From Candidatus Thalassarchaeaceae archaeon (lineage in GTDB: Archaea > Thermoplasmatota > Poseidoniia > Poseidoniales > Thalassarchaeaceae), in the NCBI GenBank assembly GCA_030747885.1, contig JASLJW010000011.1:1-11666 (forward strand): DNA of 11,666 nucleotides. Reading direction: 5' to 3'. The notes under the pieces were generated by a model. The model was not told the DNA's origin. It did not search any database and was given only the letters and a program-made list of their open reading frames with translations. Below, in pieces: positions 1 to 6,709 of this stretch (the stretch's first letter is position 1; every line of letters begins with the position of its first letter). Position numbers and translations under genes: made by a program.

Positions 1-1586
1 CACAAATATCCATCATCATTCAATGATGATCGGACACCACTAGGCGCAGAGGAATTCATCAAACATTCAACTGCTTCTTCAACTGTGAACTGTCGAATCT
101 GAGACTCATCAGAAATATGATTTATCCACCTAGTTTGGTCTGAGGGGATGTCCTCTCCAGGTCCAGGTCTACTGGAATATAATGTGCCCCAATCTATTTC
201 TCGCTCTCCTGCTGAAAATGATGTGCCACTTATCTTGTAAGTAATAATCAGTTGACCATTAGGAACTGTAAGTTCTAAAGCTGCAGATTCTAAGGCTCCA
301 CAATCACTTGATTTCTTATCTTTGTCAATCAAAATATCTACCTGTTGTTCGACTGGCCAAGGATTTCCTTCCTTTATCAGAAGAGTAATTCTTGCATGTC
401 CAAGACAAGAATTGATTGAAGATTGTTCTAAATCGATGGGAATAAGTAATTCACCATTTACTCGTTGAGATTCTTTAACCTGATAATCCCATCCATTTAC
501 TTCCCCAGTGCCTCCTGACTCAAACAACGTAGTATCGAATGCATCATGTAAATCCATAGGTATAGCTGGCTGTAGTAAGAATGGTAGGATTCCGTCAATT
601 ACTGAAACACCCGTTCCTCCAAACGATACTGCATCAATTCTAGTCTGATCATTATCAGGTGTTCGAAAATCCAATGATGAAACCGAATGGATTGTTGTTT
701 CTTCAGTCAATTCTTCCCAAGAAATTGAATCAATATCTACTGAATTACTATTCATTTCCCAAGTCATCATATTGCTGCATTTACTATTATATGTATTCCA
801 TCTTCGTCCACTTAAATCAACATTCAATTCATAAGACAAACTTCTTTCTGCAGTCAAATGATTCCGCCCATATCCATCAATAGATTCTGCTGCACCGGCA
901 TATGTTCGGTCTGTGGGGTGGCTAATCTCTGAGGAGGGTGCATTTCTGAAAGACATGGCGCCAGTTCCACTCATTGCAACTTGTAAATCGCCACACGCCT
1001 TGTCTAATGCCCCTCCAGAATTCTCTCTCAATAAGGAAACCATCTCATCACCTATAGCTGAGATTTGCCCATCAGTCATGGTAAATGTCATCGAATCACC
1101 ATATCGATTGGGCTCTGCTGAGAACGATTGTTGGTCTTGTACCCAAGTCCACCAGTATCCTCCACCAGCAACAAGAGCACCCAATAGTATCACACCTAGA
1201 ACCACTGCAGTTCGTGGTTTTCCAGATGTCATTTTAGATTCAACAACTGATTTCTTTTTCACTGTTGGCTCACGAACTTTCAGAGTTATTGTTTCTGAAC
1301 TTGGTTCTTCGACATCATCAACAAGAACGGCTTCTAGAATCGTTGCCTCCATTACTTCGTTCTTGTTACGAATTCGTGATGGAACTTCTTTGGTGACTGT
1401 GGGTTTGACTTCTAACTCATCGTCTTCTTCAAGAATAAGGAAATCATCGTCTTCATCGATTGTGAATGAAGATTCTAACAACCTTTCAACGAGTTCGGCT
1501 TTCTTTCCAGTTTTCGAAAGACTGCGCTCTTTGAGGAGGTTCTTCAACTGGACGACAGTCATCGACTCAAGTTCTTCACGATCCAT
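1..1586 (-). CDS. SAP-domain, single-pass membrane protein with large extracytoplasmic region (C-terminus cut by window edge)
   Basis: Reading the minus strand from an ATG at 1586 gives 528 codons with no stop before the left edge, so the C-terminus is missing. The first ~38 residues form a SAP-type helix-extension-helix (VVQLKNLLKERSL...KKAELVERLL), a fold usually binding DNA. An acidic linker (about 44-60) and a basic stretch (108-125) follow, then one membrane helix at about 126-148 (VVLGVILLGALVAGGG). The remaining ~380 residues are polar, with scattered cysteines and Asn/Ser/Thr-rich segments, as expected for an exported beta-rich domain I do not recognise. Topology should put SAP inside and the large domain outside. 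The start at 1586 is chosen because GGAGGT lies 7 bases upstream; an in-frame ATG at 1616 has no such site. The frame stays open at all points checked. It lies 89 bases downstream of the co-oriented membrane protein at 1676-2857. The SAP and TM calls are well supported; function is unknown. Confidence 0.85.
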   Translation of the reverse strand, partial: MDREELESMTVVQLKNLLKERSLSKTGKKAELVERLLESSFTIDEDDDFLILEEDDELEVKPTVTKEVPSRIRNKNEVMEATILEAVLVDDVEEPSSETITLKVREPTVKKKSVVESKMTSGKPRTAVVLGVILLGALVAGGGYWWTWVQDQQSFSAEPNRYGDSMTFTMTDGQISAIGDEMVSLLRENSGGALDKACGDLQVAMSGTGAMSFRNAPSSEISHPTDRTYAGAAESIDGYGRNHLTAERSLSYELNVDLSGRRWNTYNSKCSNMMTWEMNSNSVDIDSISWEELTEETTIHSVSSLDFRTPDNDQTRIDAVSFGGTGVSVIDGILPFLLQPAIPMDLHDAFDTTLFESGGTGEVNGWDYQVKESQRVNGELLIPIDLEQSSINSCLGHARITLLIKEGNPWPVEQQVDILIDKDKKSSDCGALESAALELTVPNGQLIITYKISGTSFSAGEREIDWGTLYSSRPGPGEDIPSDQTRWINHISDESQIRQFTVEEAVECLMNSSAPSGVRSSLNDDGYL

Positions 1587-1593
1587 GTACTGC

Positions 1594-1599
1594 ACCTCC
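1594..1599 (-). promoter_or_regulatory. Shine-Dalgarno site for the SAP-domain protein
   Basis: On the minus strand the bases read GGAGGT, seven bases before the ATG at 1586. This strong site decides between that ATG and the in-frame ATG at 1616. Confidence 0.7.
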
Positions 1600-1675
1600 G
1601 TATATACCGAGGTCATAACGCGCCGCTATCAAACCGTTGCACTACAAGTGTGAAACACGAGGATTTCTAGATTGA

Positions 1676-2857
1676 TTAGGGTGAACCACGCATTTGAGTA
1701 ATTTGCTCAATTGACCAACCAGCAGCTAAGAGTTGTTCATCAGTATACTGTGATGCTCCGTCTGTAGATTCTTCAGTGGATTCTGAAGATTCTGTTTCTA
1801 CTTCCTCTTCTTGGGGTTCTGTGGACAATGTTTCTTCTTCTGGAAGAGTTATTTCATCTGAATCTAATTGTTCTTCATCAGATCCCTCAGATCCCGAAGA
1901 TAAGTCCATTCCCATCGCTCTTTCGGCCTCTGCTGCATCCATGACTTGTTCTTCTGTGCTCTTAGTTGAGGTCTCCGGGTATCGAACTTTCTTGTATGCT
2001 GAACCTGCTTTTTGAGCTCCAATAATTGATACAATAAAAAATGGTAAAATCAAAACACATATTGGAAGAAGAAACGCTCTAGGCCAGAACATAGCTACCT
2101 CAGAATCAACTGTAGCCTTCCAATATTGTTGAGTACTTGACCATGAAGCATGATTGTAATCCTGCGCATCTAAATATTGGAAAATTAGACAATAACGCCC
2201 AGGTTTTACAGTCAAGGTAACCTCAGTAGTGGATCCTGGTGCGAGAGCGAGAGATTCTGGGGTATCCATTACAGTCATTCTGGAAGGATCGTCTCTATTC
2301 CAAACAATTTCAGTGGTTGGCAATGAATCGCATCCACTAGGGGCCTCAAATATACCAACATTAAATGATGTATTCATTCCATCAAATCGATACCCTTTGA
2401 GTGTCAACTTTACCTGTACATCATTCAATGGACCGAAATCAAATGGTTGCCAAATACCTAAATTCAAATCCTGTTCAAAGGAGCCTGCATTGAAATCACT
2501 TCCATCCCAAATCTTTGATTCTGCTCGTTCATCTATCTGTTCTTGCGTCCAATGTTGGGGACTAATCGGATCCATCCAAGCAGTCACCTCTTCAGATGAT
2601 AATGTTTCATGAGGGTTAGATGAGATGTCTCCCTGAGCAACCGGGAAAAACGAGAAACCAAACAATAACGCGAGAAGTCCCAATGAAAAATAGACATTCA
2701 TGCGTTTAGATGAACGTGTTGATTTCAGATTCTTGAGCTGACGTTCACGTTTCTCCTTTCTATTTCTCTTATCTTCCATCTCTGCGATTGGATCGACGGA
2801 TGCTGGAGCAGAAGATGGTCCCGCTGGGATTGAAGGGGCAGCATTAGGGGGCTGCAT
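1676..2857 (-). CDS. Two-TM membrane protein with extracytoplasmic beta domain and acidic cytoplasmic tail, unknown function
   Basis: The 393-residue product is not a family I can name. It has a Pro/Ala-rich N-terminus (1-24), a highly charged basic stretch (28-52), and a first membrane helix at about 54-74 (YFSLGLLALLFGFSFFPVA), which could be a signal anchor. An extracytoplasmic region of about 180 residues rich in beta-type sequence follows, then a second helix at about 257-280 and a cytoplasmic tail of about 110 residues. The tail is dominated by Glu/Ser/Asp (318-368) and ends in a short predicted helical motif (DEQLLAAGWSIEQI). A similar W-S/T-x-EQI string occurs near residue 103. No clear Shine-Dalgarno precedes the ATG; an AT-rich box about 27-35 bases upstream suggests a leaderless transcript. 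It is the first gene of a possible pair with the SAP protein downstream and is divergent from the RimK-like gene. The ORF is secure; function is open. Confidence 0.8.
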   Translation of the reverse strand: MQPPNAAPSIPAGPSSAPASVDPIAEMEDKRNRKEKRERQLKNLKSTRSSKRMNVYFSLGLLALLFGFSFFPVAQGDISSNPHETLSSEEVTAWMDPISPQHWTQEQIDERAESKIWDGSDFNAGSFEQDLNLGIWQPFDFGPLNDVQVKLTLKGYRFDGMNTSFNVGIFEAPSGCDSLPTTEIVWNRDDPSRMTVMDTPESLALAPGSTTEVTLTVKPGRYCLIFQYLDAQDYNHASWSSTQQYWKATVDSEVAMFWPRAFLLPICVLILPFFIVSIIGAQKAGSAYKKVRYPETSTKSTEEQVMDAAEAERAMGMDLSSGSEGSDEEQLDSDEITLPEEETLSTEPQEEEVETESSESTEESTDGASQYTDEQLLAAGWSIEQITQMRGSP

Positions 2858-2942
2858 GACTACTCGGAAGAGACCTCTAGTCTTGAATAAAACCCTGAAA
2901 TAAGGGATGGATTGAAAACTAGTCGGGGGAGGTCGCGGCTCG
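2858..2942. promoter_or_regulatory. Divergent promoter region between membrane protein and rimK-like gene
   Basis: This 85-base gap separates two genes transcribed away from each other, so both promoters should lie here. On the minus strand a TTTTATTC-like box at 2884-2892 sits 27-35 bases before the ATG at 2857, fitting an archaeal TATA box for a leaderless message. On the plus strand GGAGGT at 2928-2933 stands 9 bases before the ATG at 2943. Promoter assignment is inference from spacing; the Shine-Dalgarno is directly visible. Confidence 0.5.
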
Positions 2943-4103
2943 ATGAAGGCGCCGAGACTATGTATTCTGTCCCGTGGGCCCCAGTTATACAGTACTCGAC
3001 GGCTGGTAGATGAAGCGGATGCAGCAGGAATGATTGTTGAAATTGTTGACCCTCTAGAAACGAGTCTTGTTCTTGATGATAAGCAAGGGCAAGTAATTCA
3101 TCAAGGGTGGCCATTAGATGTTGATGCCGTAATCCCAAGAATTGGATATTCTGTAACCACCGAAGGTGTTAGAGTGGTACGCCAATTTGAGAGGATGGGA
3201 GTCTATGTGGCGAATGGAGCAGATGCAATAATGAGAAGTAGAGACAAATTAACTGCTAGTCAAATTCTATCTCAGAAAGGTATCCCAGTTCCAAAAACAG
3301 CATTAGTTACTTCATGGAGAGATGTAGAAAGAGGGATTTCACGAGTTGGAGGGGTCCCGTGTATCGTAAAAACAAGTCAAGGAACTCAAGGAGATGGAGT
3401 ATATTTAGTTCGTTCAATTAGGCATGCGAAGGAATTGACATACCGACTCTTAGCAGAAAGGAATACTGTGCTTGTTCAAGAATATATCAGAGAAAGTCAT
3501 GGCAAGGATATCAGAGTAATCGTTGTTGGTGGGAAAGTTGTAGCAGCAATGAGACGAGTATCTAATGGGCGTGAATTTCGTTCAAACTATCACCTTGGTG
3601 GACGTGTTGAAACGATTGACCTTTCAGATGAATATGCTAAAGTTGCAATTGATGCAGCGACCCACCTAGGAATAGAAGTTGGAGGTGTTGATTTATTGGA
3701 AGGAAGAATGGGGCCCATTCTCCTTGAAGTCAATTCTAGTCCTGGGCTAGAAGGTATTGAGAAAGCTTCAGGAGTGAATGTGGCTGGACATATTATTGAA
3801 ATGATTACAAAACGACATAAAATCCAATCAATAAACCTAGATGAGGTCGTTCGAAGAAGGTCCGGGTTCGGTACAGTGAGGGTACAACTCAATGTATGGC
3901 CACAGTATATTGGTAGATCAATTTCAGAAGTTCTACCACCTGAATCATTTGTTGTAACAATTATTCGAGGGAAAGAAAATATCTGGTCTGCTGATCGTAA
4001 TTTGTTACTACAACCTAACGATCAAATCATTTTGTATGGCCCTATTGAATCCATCAGAGCACATATCGAAGGAAAAGACGGTGCATCGGCAGCAATGAGT
4101 TAG
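2943..4103 (+). CDS. rimK: RimK-like ATP-grasp alpha-L-glutamate ligase with C-terminal TrkA-C (RCK_C) domain
   Basis: Residues 1-290 follow the bacterial RimK pattern closely: the N-terminal ILSRGPQLYSTRRL, DAVIPRIG at 61-68, RDKL at 100-103, the ATP-binding lysine and loop VKTSQGTQGDGV (142-153), VQEYIRE (178-184), the FRSN-H-GG motif (212-220), GVD (248-250) and EVNSSPGLEGIEKASG (262-277). D250, E262 and N264 are the expected metal ligands. RimK enzymes use ATP to add glutamate to a protein C-terminus (ribosomal protein bS6 in bacteria) or to make poly-alpha-glutamate. Residues about 310-376 do not belong to RimK. They resemble a TrkA-C/RCK_C ligand-sensing domain (GRSISEVLPP, then ITIIRG-like strand, then LQPNDQIILYG). 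Total length is 386, against about 300 for RimK. Archaea lack bS6, so the substrate here is unknown. MptN/CofF or LysX-type ligases are alternatives, but no lysW is adjacent and the motifs are nearer RimK. Start supported by GGAGGT upstream. Confidence 0.88.
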   Translation: MKAPRLCILSRGPQLYSTRRLVDEADAAGMIVEIVDPLETSLVLDDKQGQVIHQGWPLDVDAVIPRIGYSVTTEGVRVVRQFERMGVYVANGADAIMRSRDKLTASQILSQKGIPVPKTALVTSWRDVERGISRVGGVPCIVKTSQGTQGDGVYLVRSIRHAKELTYRLLAERNTVLVQEYIRESHGKDIRVIVVGGKVVAAMRRVSNGREFRSNYHLGGRVETIDLSDEYAKVAIDAATHLGIEVGGVDLLEGRMGPILLEVNSSPGLEGIEKASGVNVAGHIIEMITKRHKIQSINLDEVVRRRSGFGTVRVQLNVWPQYIGRSISEVLPPESFVVTIIRGKENIWSADRNLLLQPNDQIILYGPIESIRAHIEGKDGASAAMS

Positions 4104-4157
4104 GTTCTGAATGGGCTTCAACTGTAACTAATCATCGGGAAGGATTCAAACACGACA

Positions 4158-4183
4158 CCCCGATTGGGTGCTGCCCTTCGGGG
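4158..4183 (+). promoter_or_regulatory. GC-rich hairpin between rimK-like gene and recombinase
   Basis: CCCCGA (4158-4163) pairs with TCGGGG (4178-4183). After a small internal bulge, GGG (4166-4168) pairs with CCC (4174-4176) around a five-base loop, giving a stem of nine G/C-rich pairs. It could mark the end of the rimK-like transcript or structure the recombinase leader. No T-run follows, so it is not a classical intrinsic terminator. Confidence 0.5.
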
Positions 4184-4197
4184 TTGGGATGGGACCC

Positions 4198-5241
4198 ATG
4201 GACAACGAGCGACAGCGGAGCGGATGGTCAGCAGATGGCCCACGAGGACGTTTAGCAACCCCTTTTGATTCAAATTTCACCGGGGCTGGACAAGTTCTAC
4301 CCTCAAGATTAGTACGAATACAACATCTTCCTTGGCTTTCACTTTGGGAAGCACAATTGCGTGCTGAAAAAAAGAGTGACCATACAATTAGAGCTTACCT
4401 TTCATCGGCTCGAAGATTCGGAACGACTTTGTTACCTGGTGAAGAAGAAGTTGATATTGAAGAAATGCCAATTTCGGAAATGCATGATCGTTGTGATCCA
4501 AATAATGGCCGACTAGATTTATTTGTTCAATCAATTTCAAATCTACGACCCTCAACTATCAATGCTAGAATTGCTGCCCTAGGACATCTTTTCAAATATC
4601 TAGGTCATCGAATTCCAGATTGGGTACAAAGACCAAGTGGAACAAGACCTTTGCCTAGAACTCTCACTCGAGATGAGATAAACCGTGTTCGAAATTCTGC
4701 TAGCAATTCTGAGAATCCTCTTTCAGAACCAATTATTACTCTACTATTGGATACTGGAATGAGGGTTTCAGAAGTATGCGCACTAGATATGAATAATTTA
4801 GATCTTCAAGATAAATCAGCAAGAATTTATGGTGGAAAGGGAAACAAAGATCGATTGGTACTATTCACTGAAAGAACTGTAGATTCGATGGAAGCATGGT
4901 TCGGTTCCCGTAGAATGCAAATTGAAACCAAAGCACCGAAAGGGGATGATTCTGATGCTGTTTTCATATCCTCTAGATCTAGTAGAATTGGGCCTAGATA
5001 TATCCAGAAAATGATGGATATGATCGCAGATTCAGCTGATATTCCAAGATCTCGATTGACACCACATACACTTAGACACAACTTCGCTACTGGACTTCTA
5101 GAAAGGGGAGTAGACCTTGTTTCAATTCAACGACTTCTTGGTCATTCAAACATTCAAACAACACGAATTTATCTAGACATCAGCGACCAAACACTTCGAG
5201 AAATATATCATAGAGCACAATCTGCTGCAATGGAAGAATAA
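4198..5241 (+). CDS. xerA: Tyrosine site-specific recombinase, XerA/XerC-D type
   Basis: The protein has an N-terminal SAM-like core-binding domain (LWEAQLRAEKKSDHTIRAYL onward; STINARIAALGHLFKYL) and a complete catalytic domain. Numbered from the ATG at 4198 (347 residues), the catalytic set is R189 (DTGMRVSEVC), a lysine at 214 or 217 in the beta-hairpin GGKGNKDR, H290 and R293 (HTLRHNFAT), H316 (LLGHSNIQTT) and the nucleophile Y325 (RIYLDIS). Xer enzymes resolve chromosome dimers at dif; in archaea a single XerA does this. A GTG at 4168 and an ATG at 4189 are in frame. None of the three has a convincing Shine-Dalgarno, and the GTG lies inside a hairpin, so ATG 4198 is preferred but uncertain. 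The ~40 residues before the core-binding domain are low in conservation signals. There are no neighbouring phage or transposon genes, which favours a housekeeping role over an integrase. The stop abuts that of the convergent gene. Confidence 0.9.
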   Translation: MDNERQRSGWSADGPRGRLATPFDSNFTGAGQVLPSRLVRIQHLPWLSLWEAQLRAEKKSDHTIRAYLSSARRFGTTLLPGEEEVDIEEMPISEMHDRCDPNNGRLDLFVQSISNLRPSTINARIAALGHLFKYLGHRIPDWVQRPSGTRPLPRTLTRDEINRVRNSASNSENPLSEPIITLLLDTGMRVSEVCALDMNNLDLQDKSARIYGGKGNKDRLVLFTERTVDSMEAWFGSRRMQIETKAPKGDDSDAVFISSRSSRIGPRYIQKMMDMIADSADIPRSRLTPHTLRHNFATGLLERGVDLVSIQRLLGHSNIQTTRIYLDISDQTLREIYHRAQSAAMEE

Positions 5242-5439
5242 TCAACGCTTCTTTCCAGGTCTTTTCTTGTTTTGACGTTTCTCAATATCTTCAGGTCCAG
5301 ACCAATCTCTTTTCGCTCTAACTTCATTTCCAGAATGGCCAGGTAGAGGGCAATGCTTACCCGATCTACAACGAGAACAATTGTCCTTAGGAGGAATCTC
5401 AAGCGGTTTAGTAAGACGACCATACTTTCGCCTTGGCAT
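5242..5439 (-). CDS. Small basic protein with a CxxC-H/C-H zinc-binding-like motif
   Basis: This 65-residue, strongly basic product contains C21-x2-C24-x5-C30-x4-H35, with H29 beside C30 (CSRCRSGKHCPLPGH). The arrangement is typical of a small zinc knuckle. Its C-terminal third is Lys/Arg-rich (RQNKKRPGKKR), suggesting contact with nucleic acid or the ribosome; this is inference. The stop codon (5242-5244) directly follows the recombinase stop (5239-5241), with no base between two convergent genes. It lies 38 bases downstream of the helix-hairpin-helix gene and may share its transcript. The overlapping longer reading in another frame (5208-5450) is a shadow: it lacks the Cys/His pattern and overlaps the recombinase end. 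I do not recognise the family. Confidence 0.65.
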   Translation of the reverse strand: MPRRKYGRLTKPLEIPPKDNCSRCRSGKHCPLPGHSGNEVRAKRDWSGPEDIEKRQNKKRPGKKR

Positions 5440-5477
5440 GATTCAATCAAATCAACGACGATACTTGATGAAAGCGG

Positions 5478-5867
5478 TTAATCGGCTCGTCGAACCCTTT
5501 TGAGCATGTCTGCAACTCCTTTCGGAGCAGTGATTCGGGTGCCAACCTGGTCTCCTCGAACTCCACTTTCTTCTACACTAACCTTTGATTTGGAAGCGAT
5601 GGAAGGGGTTGCAGGTTTCTTTGGCTTGGACTTCTTGGCTTTCTTGCTCTTCTTTGAAGCAGCTTTAGCTTTCGATGTGGCTACTGCTTTGGCAATCTTT
5701 GCAGCAGTTCCGGCAGTAATACCTGCTGCCTTCAAGCCTTTCAGGCCAGCTTTTACTACATCCGACTTAGAACTCATTCCTGCCGCTGCTAACTTCTTAG
5801 CAGTAGCAGCCCCTACACCGGGAATTGCAGTTAACGCGTCCATGACCTTCTTACTAGGCTTCGCCAT
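5478..5867 (-). CDS. Helix-hairpin-helix protein with Lys/Ala-rich tail, probable DNA-binding/nucleoid protein
   Basis: From the ATG at 5867 (MAKPSKKV) the product has 129 residues. Residues 12-30 (IPGVGAATAKKLAAAG) are a classical helix-hairpin-helix with the GVG hairpin, and 33-62 supply further helices (LKGLKAAGITAGTAAKIAKAV), together resembling the small HhH domains seen in RadA and related proteins. Residues about 64-95 are almost wholly Lys/Ala/Ser/Pro, like an H1-type or HU-type tail. A short, less biased basic C-terminus (RITAPKGVADMLKRVRRAD) follows. HhH domains bind the DNA backbone without sequence specificity, so a nucleoid or DNA-repair accessory role is inferred. A GTG at 5903 would add 12 residues (MIFIRRQNTGWF) that do not look conserved; the ATG is preferred. 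No strong Shine-Dalgarno is seen; an AT-rich stretch at about 5890-5900 could be the TATA box of a leaderless message. It is divergent from the gene at 5951. Confidence 0.8.
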   Translation of the reverse strand: MAKPSKKVMDALTAIPGVGAATAKKLAAAGMSSKSDVVKAGLKGLKAAGITAGTAAKIAKAVATSKAKAASKKSKKAKKSKPKKPATPSIASKSKVSVEESGVRGDQVGTRITAPKGVADMLKRVRRAD

Positions 5868-5950
5868 GAACCAACCAGTATTTTGACGGCGTATGAATAT
5901 CACCGTGAAAATACCACAGAAATCATTGCTAAGAACTTAGACGGCACATC

Positions 5951-6709
5951 ATGGAGGAGGAATTTGTCCTTTGGGCTCAAGTCCGTTCAGGCACCCCTCA
6001 AATGAAAGTGGATAATGATGGTGTACTACGCCCCAATGCTTGGCCTGATGGTGGTCGGGTCGCTTACATTGGAGATGTTGCTCAAGCAGTGTTTAGTGCA
6101 TTAGGGCCCCATTCTCCTCCAGAATTTATCGAAGAACCTGGTTTTGATGAACAACGATGGACCATTGCTGCTCGCTCAAATGAATTGATGATCATTATCA
6201 AAAGTGAGTCTTATTGGGGATTCGGACTCTTTGCAAAGTGTTACCTCAATCGAATAGAGATTCACGGATTAAGAAAGAATGCGGCAAGACTAGCATTCGA
6301 CATTATTGCTAGTTTGGGAAGAGACCCTTGGAATGCTTCTTTTCCTTTTGGGTATCGACGAAAAACTAGTTTAAACGTCGAAAAACACCAATCTATTTGG
6401 AAAGATTTGATTCAAACTGGAAAAGAAGAGATGAATGAAAATATCGAAATTATAGCAGAACGATTGAGACAACTCAAGGGTCAAGTAGACAAGACTGGTA
6501 AAACACATTTGAAAAAAGTAGAAGAAAATCTCAAAATCGCTAGACAAGCCTTGCACGATAGGAACGCTCCAGCAGTTTCACGCGCCCTATCTAGAGCCGA
6601 AACAGGTTTGATTCTCGCCAATCCAAAAACACGTTCTGATTTAGAGGAACAGATGAATACCACTGAACAGGAAGAAATACCATTCGTAGATTTGACTGAA
6701 TCGGAGTAA
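5951..6709 (+). CDS. Uncharacterised soluble protein with helical C-terminal half
   Basis: This 252-residue protein is not one I can assign. The N-terminal ~140 residues look like a mixed alpha/beta domain, with Trp/Gly-rich segments (WPDGGRVAYIGDVAQAVFSALG, split by a turn; SESYWGFGLFAKCYLN) and no transmembrane or signal sequence. Residues about 145-222 are strongly amphipathic and charged (KEEMNENIEIIAERLRQLKG; HLKKVEENLKIARQAL), likely a helical hairpin or coiled coil, followed by an acidic tail. The start at 5951 opens MEEEF and has no Shine-Dalgarno, which would suit a leaderless or short-leader message. The stop (6707-6709) is directly followed by the stop of the convergent Sec61-beta gene. 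Length and codon use match the neighbouring genes, so it is almost certainly real. Confidence 0.75.
   Translation: MEEEFVLWAQVRSGTPQMKVDNDGVLRPNAWPDGGRVAYIGDVAQAVFSALGPHSPPEFIEEPGFDEQRWTIAARSNELMIIIKSESYWGFGLFAKCYLNRIEIHGLRKNAARLAFDIIASLGRDPWNASFPFGYRRKTSLNVEKHQSIWKDLIQTGKEEMNENIEIIAERLRQLKGQVDKTGKTHLKKVEENLKIARQALHDRNAPAVSRALSRAETGLILANPKTRSDLEEQMNTTEQEEIPFVDLTESE

Noticed and set aside
659..883. Plus-strand open frame of 74 codons
   Set aside because: Low-complexity translation lying wholly antisense to the minus-strand membrane protein, with no start signal.
913..1653. Long plus-strand open frame (246 codons)
   Set aside because: It is very Ser/Thr/Arg-rich with no domain logic, and lies antisense to the SAP-domain gene, whose reverse-strand frame has a strong Shine-Dalgarno, a SAP motif and a clean TM helix.
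2229..2612. Plus-strand open frame of 127 codons
   Set aside because: Antisense to the extracytoplasmic domain of the 393-residue membrane protein; the translation shows no recognisable domain.
2860..3138. Minus-strand open frame of 92 codons over the rimK start
   Set aside because: It covers the divergent promoter and the RimK N-terminus, which has unmistakable family motifs on the other strand.
4198..5241. Recombinase as the mark of a mobile element or integron
   Set aside because: No attachment repeats, phage genes, cargo genes or transposase are seen around it, and its neighbours are housekeeping-like; a chromosomal XerA role fits better.
5500..5886. Plus-strand open frame of 128 codons, rich in Phe/Ala
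   Set aside because: The composition is the complement of the Lys/Ala-rich HhH gene on the minus strand, a typical antisense shadow.
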